NCBI GenBank assembly: GCA_017577715.1
Contig: PKRC01000008.1
Coordinates: 6,490-70,489 of the forward strand
Origin: Clostridia bacterium
GTDB taxonomy: Bacteria; Bacillota; Clostridia; Caldicoprobacterales; Caldicoprobacteraceae
Length of the DNA stretch: 64,000 nt
Reading direction: 5' to 3'
Position 1 is the first letter of the stretch; each line of letters begins with the position of its first letter. The position numbers and the translations under genes were made by a program. Of this stretch, positions 25,710 to 34,132 are shown piece by piece. A model generated the notes under the pieces. That model ran no database searches, was not told where the DNA came from, and saw nothing but the letters and a program-made list of their open reading frames with translations.

Positions 25710-26780
25710 TTATTTTTTAGGCTTGTAAATGAGCGCTTCTTCATCGACGTACAGCTCGCAGGGCATTGGCTTGTTTTCAAGTTTTTTGGCCCCTCCAAGG
25801 AGCTCTATCCTGTACATGGAAGATCTGTACCAGTTGAGCCGGGGCATTACCTGCACAAACGTATAGTCATCCCTTATGCTTCCCAACAGGTAATCCCAGT
25901 TGACGTAATGGTTAAACTCGTGAATTATGTCGGTAATGGCCACATCAAACTTGTTGACCAGCAATTGCTGGAAGAGGTTCCACTTCTTAAGGGAAGATTC
26001 GGTACGGGTCAGGCCAAAGTATCCGGCGCAACCCTCACCGCGAAGCCCCGTAAGCCCTCTGGTCATACATACTTCCAGCGCTTCTATGGTCTCGGGCGGA
26101 TCTGTATTAAATGTATCGAAACGGCCCACATACTGTTCGGGAAGCTTATCCCTAAAATCGTACTTTTCGGCCTGCACAGGCAAACCTAATTGCTTTGCCT
26201 TCCTGTTTATATATTCGACCAACCTGTCGTCAATTTCCAACACCACTATTTCCTCAGGCAACCCGGACAGCCCTGCAGCGATGCTAAGTAGGTCGTCATC
26301 CCCTAAAACCAGCAGCTTTTTGCCTTCAAGGTCGCCCCTCTCGGCAATCAGGGCTATCCTGCTTATAACCGTTCGAGTGGTAATGTACCCCTGGTCATAA
26401 TCCAAAATGGCCTCGGGCCTATCGACGGTCACCTCATCAAACCTTTGGGCAAGCTTTTTTAAGTCCTCATTCCAAATCCCTCGTCCCTCGCAAGCAGGAC
26501 ACGTATAATCCTTATGTGCAAATATCTTATGATCCCTTAAGAATGCCTTTCCTTCGGGGGTTAAGGTTATATCTCCGTTTTCCCCGATATCCACCAAGCC
26601 CCGGCTTCTCATCTCTTCTACTATCTCGGCCACCACGTTAAATGGCTTTTGCGACGTACACACGATCTCCCAGAAATGAGAAGTGCTGGCCAGCCCTGAC
26701 ATCACCTTTTCGACATCCCGCACAGTAGTTTCAACCTTGGTCCTCTGATAAACCCGCTCGGCTATCAGTTGAAGGTCCAC
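25710..26780 (-). CDS. bpsA: branched-chain polyamine synthase (N4-bis(aminopropyl)spermidine synthase)
   Basis: 356 residues. BpsA adds aminopropyl groups from decarboxylated SAM to spermidine, giving branched polyamines that stabilise nucleic acids in thermophiles. It has an N-terminal winged-helix-like region (about 1-80), a Cys pair CPAC (about 94-97), then a Rossmann core with GDDDLLS (about 158-164) and the active-site segment FNTDPPET that marks this family. Each transfer releases methylthioadenosine; mtnP and mtnA at 45-47 kb could recycle it. Its presence hints at growth at high temperature. A strong terminator follows. Confidence 0.93.
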   Translation of the reverse strand: MDLQLIAERVYQRTKVETTVRDVEKVMSGLASTSHFWEIVCTSQKPFNVVAEIVEEMRSRGLVDIGENGDITLTPEGKAFLRDHKIFAHKDYTCPACEGRGIWNEDLKKLAQRFDEVTVDRPEAILDYDQGYITTRTVISRIALIAERGDLEGKKLLVLGDDDLLSIAAGLSGLPEEIVVLEIDDRLVEYINRKAKQLGLPVQAEKYDFRDKLPEQYVGRFDTFNTDPPETIEALEVCMTRGLTGLRGEGCAGYFGLTRTESSLKKWNLFQQLLVNKFDVAITDIIHEFNHYVNWDYLLGSIRDDYTFVQVMPRLNWYRSSMYRIELLGGAKKLENKPMPCELYVDEEALIYKPKK

Positions 26781-26913
26781 GCAATCACCTCCTTTAAAGT
26801 CTAAAAAAGGACCCTGTTTTACACAAGGCCCATCAATATCAATTAAACTAGCTTAAAGCCGCGACGTTAATCATTATATTCATTTATCCCCAAGAAGTCA
26901 AGAGAACAAGGAA

Positions 26914-26937
26914 GGCTGGTAAACGATTTTACCAGCC
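26914..26937 (-). terminator. terminator overlapping the pdxS stop codon
   Basis: GGCTGGTAAA/TTTACCAGCC stem with a 4-base loop; the first arm contains the last codons and the TAA stop. The T-run after it is weak. Confidence 0.7.
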
Positions 26938-27807
26938 CCTCTCGGCATACCTCTCCCTTTCATCCAATTTGTCGATTTCCAGGCCGTACATGGGCTCGCC
27001 CAGGCCTTCCGATACTTCAGCCAGCACCTTGGGATCATCGTAATGCTTCACCGCCTCCACTATGGCCCTAGCCATCTTCTCGGGGTTGGAGGATTTGAAT
27101 ATGCCCGACCCGACAAACACCCCATCGCAACCCAGTTGCATCAGGAGGGCAGCATCGGCAGGGGTAGCTATTCCGCCGGCAGCAAAATTGAGCACCGGCA
27201 GCCTGCCATTTCGCGCCACATACTCCACCAGGTGGTAGGGAGCTCCCATCTCCTTGGCCGCTATCATTAGCTCCTCATCGGACATGCCCCGTAGGCTTCT
27301 TATCTCGGCCATAATAGTCCTCACGTGTCGCACCGCTTCCACCACATTGCCGGTACCTGCTTCGCCCTTGGTCCTTATCATGGATGCCCCTTCGCCAATC
27401 CTCCTTAAAGCCTCGCCCAAATTCCTGGCTCCGCACACAAAAGGCACTTTGAAGGCCTTTTTATCGATGTGATACCTGTCATCGGCTGGTGTTAGAACCT
27501 CGCTCTCGTCAATGTAGTCTATGCCTATGGCCTCCAGTATCTGCGCCTCAACAAAATGGCCTATCCTAACCTTGGCCATCACGGGTATGGACACAGCCGC
27601 CTTTATCTCCTTGATCAGCTTAGGGTCGGACATCCTGGCCACGCCGCCATGTCGCCTTATATCGGCCGGCACCCTCTCCAGCGCCATCACGGCAACCGCC
27701 CCGGCTTTCTCGGCGATGATGGCCTGTTCGGGCGTTACCACATCCATTATCACTCCGCCTTTCAGCCTCTCGTTGAGCTCTCTATTCTTCTCAAAGACCT
27801 GCTCCAT
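26929..27807 (-). CDS. pdxS: pyridoxal 5'-phosphate synthase subunit PdxS
   Basis: PdxS condenses ribose 5-phosphate, glyceraldehyde 3-phosphate and ammonia to PLP. 292 residues of the TIM barrel are present, with the phosphate-binding GEAGTGN and GVFVGSGIFKS motifs and the catalytic lysines (VMAKVRIGH segment). The start at 27807 follows GGGGGATATT. The glutaminase partner pdxT, normally next to pdxS, is not found in the window. The divergent MocR-type gene upstream is very probably the activator PdxR. Confidence 0.97.
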   Translation of the reverse strand: MEQVFEKNRELNERLKGGVIMDVVTPEQAIIAEKAGAVAVMALERVPADIRRHGGVARMSDPKLIKEIKAAVSIPVMAKVRIGHFVEAQILEAIGIDYIDESEVLTPADDRYHIDKKAFKVPFVCGARNLGEALRRIGEGASMIRTKGEAGTGNVVEAVRHVRTIMAEIRSLRGMSDEELMIAAKEMGAPYHLVEYVARNGRLPVLNFAAGGIATPADAALLMQLGCDGVFVGSGIFKSSNPEKMARAIVEAVKHYDDPKVLAEVSEGLGEPMYGLEIDKLDERERYAERGW

Positions 27808-27854
27808 AATATCCCCCTTCCGTACAGAATTTTTATCACGACCCACAAACATTG

Positions 27855-27883
27855 TTGCGGTACAATTTCTATTATTGTATAAT
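27855..27883 (+). promoter_or_regulatory. sigma-A promoter of the pdxR gene
   Basis: TTGCGG (27855-27860), a 17-base spacer and a perfect TATAAT (27878-27883). It lies about 150 bases before the start codon at 28031, leaving a long leader. Confidence 0.65.
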
Positions 27884-27920
27884 TGTATCGTTATTGTTAT
27901 TAATAACACAGCAAGTGTTA

Positions 27921-27959
27921 TGGTGTCAATATTGAAACAGGAGATTCTTTATGACACCA
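27921..27959. promoter_or_regulatory. inverted repeat in the pdxS-pdxR spacer, candidate regulator site
   Basis: Arms TGGTGTCA (27921-27928) and TGACACCA (27952-27959) are exact complements 23 bases apart. The first arm overlaps a minus-strand TTGACA (27929-27924) that could be the pdxS -35 box, so binding here could act on pdxS. Confidence 0.45.
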
Positions 27960-28030
27960 AAAACCGACATCCGGCAAGACATCGGAAGTGTACAAAACTT
28001 AGAAATATGGTAGGAAGGAGAAATGGTCCT

Positions 28031-29515
28031 ATGGACGACAAAATATTATCCATCTACCTCGACGACAGGCTCCCCACCCCTTTATACATTCAGCTCTTCG
28101 TTCAGCTTAAAAGCCTGATTGCAGAAGGGGTTTTAAAGCCCAACGAAAAACTGCCTCCCATAAGAAAGCTGGCTCAGCGGCTGGGGATCAACACCATAAC
28201 GGTGGTACACGCATACAAGAAGCTTGAAAGCGAGGGATTGGCCTACTCTGTAGTAGGTAGCGGAACATATGTGGCTTCTCCCAGCAGATATGAGCCGCAG
28301 CTACAGCGTCAAGAAGAGGATGAACACCTACAGATGATGGAAAAGGGGCAGGTCCAGGTAAGCAAAGACGCCATAAACTTTGCCAGCACTACCCCTACCC
28401 CCGATTTGTTCCCTGTAGACAGCTTTAAAATCCTCATCAATAAGGTATTGGATAGGGACAAGGGGCAAGCCTTTGGCTACCATCAGATTCAGGGCTATCA
28501 ACCTTTAAGGGAGTCAATATGCCACTATCTGGAGAAATTTTCAATAAAGGTTTTAACGGATGACGTACACGTCATATCGGGAGCACAACAGGGGATAGAC
28601 ATCATCTCCAAGGCCCTTATCGAATACGGCGACTGCGTGTTTGTAGAAAGCCCAACTTACAGAGGCGCTTTAGAAGCGTTTAAATCAAGGGGGGCAAGGA
28701 TAGTGGAGATACCCATACAGGAGGACGGCATCGACCTTGAAAAGCTCGAAGAGATGCTGTCGGTATATCATCCCAAATTTATATACGTCATGCCCTATTT
28801 TCAAAATCCAACCGGCTACTCGTATTCCTACTCTAAAAAGGAGCAGATACTTCAAATGGCCCGACAGCACAAAACCTTCATAGTAGAAGACGATTCCTTG
28901 AGCGAACTGTCGTTTACCAAAGAGCAACCTCTGCCCTTAAAAGCCTTCGACGCCTACCAGGTCGTCATCTATATCAAGAGCTTTTCCAAGATATTCATGC
29001 CCGGCCTGAGGCTGGGGTTTATGGTGGTACCTCAAGCCTTACGCAGCAGGGTCATTTCGGCAAAGCATACCACAGATATCTCAACCTCCGGCCTCATACA
29101 GCGCACCTTTGACCTGTACTTAAGGGAAAACATATGGCAAGAGCACATAGAGTACATGAGGCAGAAGTACAAAAAGAGATATGAAACCTTCCTAAAGGCT
29201 GTAAAAGAGAGTTTTCCGGTGAGCGTAAAATACAAAGCCCCGGGTGGAGGACTGCACGTATGGTTTGAGCTGCCGCCAGGGTACAACGACCAAGAGGTAT
29301 ATGCCCGTTGCCTCAAAAAAGGAGTGCTCATTGCGCCAGGCTCCCTGTTCTATCACCAAACTCATGATACGCGCCATTTCAGGTTGAGCTTCGCCGCGGT
29401 AAATTCCGAAAAAATACGAGACGGAATCAGAGCGATGGGAGAAGTCCTTCATCAATACGTAGAACAAGAGGCCACCCTGGCGCCATCAAGCCAAGAGTAC
29501 AGCCCATTACTGTAG
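28031..29515 (+). CDS. pdxR: MocR/GntR-family regulator with aminotransferase domain, PdxR type
   Basis: 494 residues: a GntR winged helix (about 10-80, with PIRKLAQRLGINTITV) linked to a fold-type I aminotransferase domain (about 110-480). The PLP-binding lysine lies in SFSKIFMPGLRLGF, and the Asp in VEDDSLSE contacts the cofactor. Such proteins sense PLP and regulate vitamin B6 genes. Divergent placement against pdxS makes PdxR the best reading. The ATG at 28031 has AAGGAG 10 bases upstream. The open frame extends to 27521, but that part covers pdxS and is not coding. Confidence 0.9.
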   Translation: MDDKILSIYLDDRLPTPLYIQLFVQLKSLIAEGVLKPNEKLPPIRKLAQRLGINTITVVHAYKKLESEGLAYSVVGSGTYVASPSRYEPQLQRQEEDEHLQMMEKGQVQVSKDAINFASTTPTPDLFPVDSFKILINKVLDRDKGQAFGYHQIQGYQPLRESICHYLEKFSIKVLTDDVHVISGAQQGIDIISKALIEYGDCVFVESPTYRGALEAFKSRGARIVEIPIQEDGIDLEKLEEMLSVYHPKFIYVMPYFQNPTGYSYSYSKKEQILQMARQHKTFIVEDDSLSELSFTKEQPLPLKAFDAYQVVIYIKSFSKIFMPGLRLGFMVVPQALRSRVISAKHTTDISTSGLIQRTFDLYLRENIWQEHIEYMRQKYKKRYETFLKAVKESFPVSVKYKAPGGGLHVWFELPPGYNDQEVYARCLKKGVLIAPGSLFYHQTHDTRHFRLSFAAVNSEKIRDGIRAMGEVLHQYVEQEATLAPSSQEYSPLL

Positions 29516-29534
29516 GATATGCAGGTCTTCGCCT

Positions 29535-30230
29535 TCACTGTGCCATATTTTTCAGCGCTTCAAGGTCCTTGATCCGTACCGAAGCGCGGTGAAAGTCTAT
29601 GATCCCTTCATCCCTCATGTTACACATCTCCCTCGACAGGGAAGGCCGCGAGACGTTCAGAAAATCGGCCAGGGCATTGCGATTCATGGGCAGCATGAAG
29701 GTGGTCTTCCCTGTCTTTTTATACTGCTCCAGCAAATACGCGCTTATCTTGCCCCGTATGCTTTTTATGGACAAATACTCAACCTTTCTGCTCAAGGCAA
29801 TGGCGCGTTCGGATACCATAGTAAGCATATTTTCTATAAGCTTCCTATGCCATGGGCAGGCACGTCCGCACTCGCCAACAATCTTATGGCGGCTTATGAA
29901 AAGGGCCTTGCAGGGTTGCTGGGCTTCAACGGTGACAGGCCACAGGGATTCGGTGGAAAAAGCTAAAATCTCCCCGAATACATCCCCAGGCTTAAGCAGC
30001 ACCATCATCACCCTGTTACCGGCCATATTTTCTTTATAGACGGCTGCCTCTCCTTCCAGCATAATACCCAAGCCGTGAAACTTTTCCCCAGCTATGGCCA
30101 AATAATTGCCCTTCTGGTACGCCTTTACCTTTGGTTCGAGGCACTTGATCATTAAAGCGATTTCGTCCTTACTGAATCCTTTAAATAATTCAGCTTTCGA
30201 AAGCACTTCTATATATCTTTCCAGTTCCAT
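29535..30230 (-). CDS. Crp/Fnr-family regulator, HcpR-like
   Basis: 231 residues: a cyclic-nucleotide-binding-type beta roll (about 10-130) and a C-terminal HTH_Crp domain (about 165-215, ALADFLNVSRPSLSREM). It has no N-terminal Fnr Cys set; a Cys pair CGRAC at about 115-119 lies in the middle. Divergent orientation to a ferredoxin-hcp operon is the classic setting of HcpR, a regulator of nitrosative-stress genes. ATG at 30230 has AAGGTGATC just upstream; the longer frame to 30347 overlaps the promoter region. Terminator not seen. Confidence 0.87.
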   Translation of the reverse strand: MELERYIEVLSKAELFKGFSKDEIALMIKCLEPKVKAYQKGNYLAIAGEKFHGLGIMLEGEAAVYKENMAGNRVMMVLLKPGDVFGEILAFSTESLWPVTVEAQQPCKALFISRHKIVGECGRACPWHRKLIENMLTMVSERAIALSRKVEYLSIKSIRGKISAYLLEQYKKTGKTTFMLPMNRNALADFLNVSRPSLSREMCNMRDEGIIDFHRASVRIKDLEALKNMAQ

Positions 30231-30279
30231 ATGATCACCTTCGATTTTGGTAACACCAGATACCGACATGATAGCTGTA

Positions 30280-30308
30280 ATTATAATATAATAGCCGCGA
30301 TAAAACAA
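30280..30308 (-). promoter_or_regulatory. sigma-A promoter of the Crp/Fnr regulator
   Basis: On the minus strand TTGTTT (30308-30303), 17 bases, TATAAT (30285-30280), about 50 bases before the start codon. Confidence 0.65.
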
Positions 30309-30341
30309 TAGAGCAAAAAAAACGGCACCGTAAACGGCATC

Positions 30342-30354
30342 AACCATGACGGTT
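30342..30354. promoter_or_regulatory. candidate operator for the Crp/Fnr regulator
   Basis: AACC-ATGAC-GGTT inverted repeat in the divergent spacer, 71 bases before the ferredoxin start. Its placement suits activation of the hcp operon; the motif identity is inferred. Confidence 0.4.
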
Positions 30355-30424
30355 ACGAACGAGGCAATGGCGGGTAAAACTACTACGCCTCTTTAAAAGG
30401 CCAAATACAAGGAGGTATGAAAGC

Positions 30425-31132
30425 GTGATAAGAAAGATCGTGAAGATCGACCAGGAAAAGTGCAACGGCTGTGGGCTGTGCATAGATGCTTGTCATGAGG
30501 GAGCCCTGCAGCTCGTCAACGGCAAAGCCACCCTGGTCTCTGAGTCGTACTGCGACGGGCTGGGAGCCTGCCTGCCAGAGTGCCCCATGGGCGCCATCAC
30601 CATAGAGGAGCGGGAGGCTCAACCCTTTGATGAAGAGGCGGTTCAACAACGCATGAAGCAAAAAAAGGAGGAAACGCTGCCATGCGGCTGTCCGGGAACA
30701 CATGTTAGAACCATGGAAAGGCCTTTCGAAACGCCGGCACAGCAGCATGCATTTGCACCCGCCGAATCGCAGCTGCGCCAGTGGCCATGTCAGATCAGGC
30801 TGGTACCGCCAAACGCACCCTATTTCCAGAATGCCAGCTTGCTGGTAGCAGCCGACTGCACGGCGTATGCATATGCCAACATTCATCAGGACTTCATGCG
30901 CAATAAGATCACCCTCATCGGCTGCCCCAAGCTGGACGATGTGGACTACTCCGAAAAATTGACCGACATCCTGAAGTACAACGATATAAAGAGCATCACG
31001 GTCCTCAAGATGGAAGTACCCTGCTGCAGCGGCATTGCATATGCAGTAAGGGATGCAATTGAAAGGAGCGGCAAAATCACCCCCTGGCGCGTGGTCACCA
31101 TCTCTATAGATGGACACATCATCGAGGACTGA
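30425..31132 (+). CDS. 4Fe-4S ferredoxin-domain protein of the hcp operon
   Basis: 235 residues. An N-terminal two-cluster ferredoxin domain has CNGCGLCIDAC (about 14-24) and YCDGLGACLPECP (about 41-53); the second motif has one Cys fewer than usual (C-x5-C-x3-C), a trait of this hcp-linked family. A linker with CGCPG (about 85) precedes a C-terminal conserved domain rich in Cys (AADCTAY, LIGCPKL, EVPCCSG). It probably supplies electrons to Hcp, encoded 209 bases downstream. GTG start with GGAGG 9 bases upstream. Confidence 0.9.
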   Translation: MIRKIVKIDQEKCNGCGLCIDACHEGALQLVNGKATLVSESYCDGLGACLPECPMGAITIEEREAQPFDEEAVQQRMKQKKEETLPCGCPGTHVRTMERPFETPAQQHAFAPAESQLRQWPCQIRLVPPNAPYFQNASLLVAADCTAYAYANIHQDFMRNKITLIGCPKLDDVDYSEKLTDILKYNDIKSITVLKMEVPCCSGIAYAVRDAIERSGKITPWRVVTISIDGHIIED

Positions 31133-31341
31133 AATAAAAAAGCAGGCATGGGAGCCACCATGCTGAAGCTACTCAGATGAGGGACGATACGAAAGCCGAA
31201 TGAAGAAAATTGAGAAGATGAAGAGGAAAAGCAAACCGCTTTAAAACCGAAGTTTAAACGCAAAGCATTTTTAAAGATGCCTTTACGGAATCGACATAAG
31301 CTCAAAATACTTTAAATAAAACAACGGGAGGTTGATAATTG

Positions 31342-32988
31342 ATGAGCATGTTTTGCAATCAGTGCCAGGAAGCCGCAAAGGGTACGGGATGCACGTTGAG
31401 GGGCGTATGCGGCAAGACCGACGATGTAGCAAACCTGCAGGACCTGTTAATATATGTACTAAAAGGAATATCCGTATACACCACCAAGTTGAGGGAGGCG
31501 GGCATAAAGCTTCCCGAAGCCGATAAATTCATCATTGAGAGCCTCTTTTCCACCATCACAAACGTCAACTTCGACAAGGAGTACTTCGTAAACAAAATAG
31601 CTCAGGCTCTCAAACTGAGAAATAAGCTTAAGGAATGGGCTTTAACTGCTGGCACAAATCTGGACGAAAAACTTCCCGACGCTGCCATTTGGGAAGGCAA
31701 AACCTTGGACGACTTTGAGGCCAAAGCCAAAACTGTAGGCCTGCTGGCCGACCAAAATGAGGACATGCGCTCTCTAAAATCGCTGGTGCTATACGGCGTC
31801 AAGGGCATGGCGGCCTACGCATACCACGCCCAAGTCCTGGGGTATGAAGACGATGAGGTGTACGGCTTCATGCAGAAGGCGCTGGCCACCCTCCTTGACG
31901 ACAACCTGACGGCCGACGACCTGGTAGCGCTGGCCATGGAGACCGGCAAGTACGGAGTTCAGATTATGGCGCTTTTGGACAAGGCTAATACTTCCACCTA
32001 CGGCAATCCCGAAGTCACAAGGGTGAACATCGGCGTAAGGAACAACCCTGGCATACTGATAAGCGGCCATGACCTGAAGGATCTAGAGGAGCTGCTCAAG
32101 CAAACTGAAGGTACTGGCGTTGACGTCTACACCCACGGCGAGATGCTTCCCGCCCATTACTACCCGGCTTTCAAGAAATACGAACACTTCGTCGGCAACT
32201 ACGGAAATGCTTGGTGGAAGCAGGACAAGGAGTTTGAAAGTTTCAACGGGCCCATACTGATGACCACCAACTGCTTGGTACCGCCCAGGGATTCCTATAA
32301 GGACAGGCTGTACACCACCGGGGTGGTAGGCTATCCCGGAGTCAAGCACATACCCGTCCGCCAGGACGGCACAAAAGACTTCTCCGAAATCATCGAGCAT
32401 GCCAAGAGGTGCGCGCCGCCCACCCAAATTGAGACTGGCGAAATTATAGGGGGATTTGCCCACAATACCGTGCTCAGCCTGGCCGACAAAGTAGTAGAAG
32501 CTATCAAGGCCGGCAAGATCAAAAAATTCTTTGTCATGGCAGGATGCGACGGCCGAATGAGAAGCAGGGAATACTACACCCAGTTTGCCGAGAAGCTACC
32601 CCACGATACCGTCATACTGACGGCGGGGTGCGCAAAATACAGGTATAACAAGCTCAATCTGGGAGACATAGACGGCATACCCAGAGTACTCGATGCGGGA
32701 CAGTGCAACGACTCCTATTCCCTGGCCGTAATCGCCCTCAAGCTTAAGGAAGCCTTCGGGCTTGATGACGTAAACGAGCTGCCCATAGCTTATAACATCG
32801 CATGGTACGAGCAGAAAGCCGTCATAGTGCTACTTGCTCTGCTGTACCTGGGCGTTAAAAACATACACCTGGGGCCGACGCTTCCGGCATTCCTGTCGCC
32901 CAACGTGGCCAAGGTGCTGGTAGAAAAGTTCGGCATTGGCGGCATAACCAACGTGGACGATGATATAAGGATGTTTATGGGCGAGTAA
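31342..32988 (+). CDS. hcp: hydroxylamine reductase (hybrid cluster protein)
   Basis: Hcp reduces hydroxylamine and, in vivo, probably nitric oxide, so it protects against nitrosative stress. 548 residues. The N-terminal cysteines (FCNQCQEAAKGTGC...GVCGK) bind the first Fe-S cluster. Residues of the hybrid Fe4S2O2 cluster appear further on: NIGVRNNPGILISGHD, TTNCLVPP, AGCAKYRYNK and DAGQCNDSYS. The ATG at 31342 has GGGAGG 10 bases upstream. A terminator lies 22 bases after the stop. The adjacent ferredoxin is the likely electron donor. Confidence 0.97.
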   Translation: MSMFCNQCQEAAKGTGCTLRGVCGKTDDVANLQDLLIYVLKGISVYTTKLREAGIKLPEADKFIIESLFSTITNVNFDKEYFVNKIAQALKLRNKLKEWALTAGTNLDEKLPDAAIWEGKTLDDFEAKAKTVGLLADQNEDMRSLKSLVLYGVKGMAAYAYHAQVLGYEDDEVYGFMQKALATLLDDNLTADDLVALAMETGKYGVQIMALLDKANTSTYGNPEVTRVNIGVRNNPGILISGHDLKDLEELLKQTEGTGVDVYTHGEMLPAHYYPAFKKYEHFVGNYGNAWWKQDKEFESFNGPILMTTNCLVPPRDSYKDRLYTTGVVGYPGVKHIPVRQDGTKDFSEIIEHAKRCAPPTQIETGEIIGGFAHNTVLSLADKVVEAIKAGKIKKFFVMAGCDGRMRSREYYTQFAEKLPHDTVILTAGCAKYRYNKLNLGDIDGIPRVLDAGQCNDSYSLAVIALKLKEAFGLDDVNELPIAYNIAWYEQKAVIVLLALLYLGVKNIHLGPTLPAFLSPNVAKVLVEKFGIGGITNVDDDIRMFMGE

Positions 32989-33009
32989 ATCCAAAAGCCA
33001 TATGAAGTC

Positions 33010-33041
33010 AAAAGGGGCTGAATTTTTATTCAGCCCCTTTT
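33010..33041 (+). terminator. terminator of hcp
   Basis: AAAAGGGGCTGAAT/ATTCAGCCCCTTTT stem with a TTTT loop; symmetric, so it can also end the convergent DUF1861 transcript (minus strand). Confidence 0.85.
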
Positions 33042-33140
33042 GGCGTAATATTGAACCTCCCAGCTTTTTCAGTACAATCGTCTCATCTATAGCAAACATG
33101 GATGCCTTCAAATCTAGACGCCTCATGCATGACTGCGCCT

Positions 33141-34094
33141 TTAGGATTCATATTCGACAAACGGATCGGGTATCACCAGCCATTGAGCGGTTGCATCCGA
33201 TACCCCTGCATAGAGTACAGCCGTCCCATCTTCCTGGCGTATGAGCCCTCCGCTGAATACCACGTTGTAAAGGTCATTCCGTTTAGCCGGCGAAGGTAAG
33301 AAATCATTGCGACAGGCGATTATCTTCAATGGTGAATGGGTCATCGAGTGGGGATCAAAGGCAAAGACCATGGGATAATAATGGCGGTTGCCCTCCTCAT
33401 CATAGCGAGCGATATGGCCCAGCACTCCTAAAAGGCCGTTCTTCAATACATGCACCTCGTTTACCCCACCCCATTCTTCGTCCACAAAATGCGAATGATA
33501 TACCTGCGCCCTGTTTATGTTGCTTTCATTTAACTCGTCCAGGGAATTAAGGCATATATACCCTATCTTCCCCCTGCCGCCTATTTCACCCTGAGGTCGT
33601 GTAAATACTGCTATTTTTCCATCATTTAAGCCCACAATCCTTATGTCCTTCATCCCGTTGGGTCCGCGGGCAAACAGCTTCATCTCCTTAAAATCCTTGC
33701 CGCGGAAAAACAGCGTCCTCCAGCCAATGATTTGATTTTCGTCCAAGGGATTGGTGTCTATCTGCACGCCTCCAAATATGATTTCTCCTTCCACCCGAGT
33801 CAAAAACGGGTCCTGAAAACGCGAAAACTCAGGGGTATCGGGCGATTTGATCCACTTGCCGTTCTTTTCAACAAACACCCATACCTTCGATAGCTCATCA
33901 TGCCTGTTTTCCACACGGCCCGCAAGGTATTTATTGGATCCATGCACAAATGGAGCGGTAATATTGTATATATCCTTCCTGGTCCTGGTTCCAAACTTCA
34001 CCATACCGGCTTTTATAGGGTGACGCTTCTTATCCCGGGCATACTCCTCATAAAGATCTAGACAGGGGCGGGCAGTCTTGGCAGGCTCAAACAT
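33141..34094 (-). CDS. DUF1861 family protein, five-bladed-propeller glycosidase relative
   Basis: 317 residues of DUF1861 (MTP-1 type), a family usually encoded beside GH130 phosphorylases and sharing their propeller look (repeated blade-like segments such as PEFSRFQDPFLTRV and GPNGMKDIRIVGL). Probably acts on the same sugar as its neighbour, as a phosphorylase, hydrolase or binding protein; no activity is proven. Start ATG with AAGGAG upstream. Last gene of the LacI-regulated transport cluster. Confidence 0.82.
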   Translation of the reverse strand: MFEPAKTARPCLDLYEEYARDKKRHPIKAGMVKFGTRTRKDIYNITAPFVHGSNKYLAGRVENRHDELSKVWVFVEKNGKWIKSPDTPEFSRFQDPFLTRVEGEIIFGGVQIDTNPLDENQIIGWRTLFFRGKDFKEMKLFARGPNGMKDIRIVGLNDGKIAVFTRPQGEIGGRGKIGYICLNSLDELNESNINRAQVYHSHFVDEEWGGVNEVHVLKNGLLGVLGHIARYDEEGNRHYYPMVFAFDPHSMTHSPLKIIACRNDFLPSPAKRNDLYNVVFSGGLIRQEDGTAVLYAGVSDATAQWLVIPDPFVEYES

Positions 34095-34132
34095 CTATTG
34101 TCCACTCCTTCGATGATCATATTTAACAAAAG

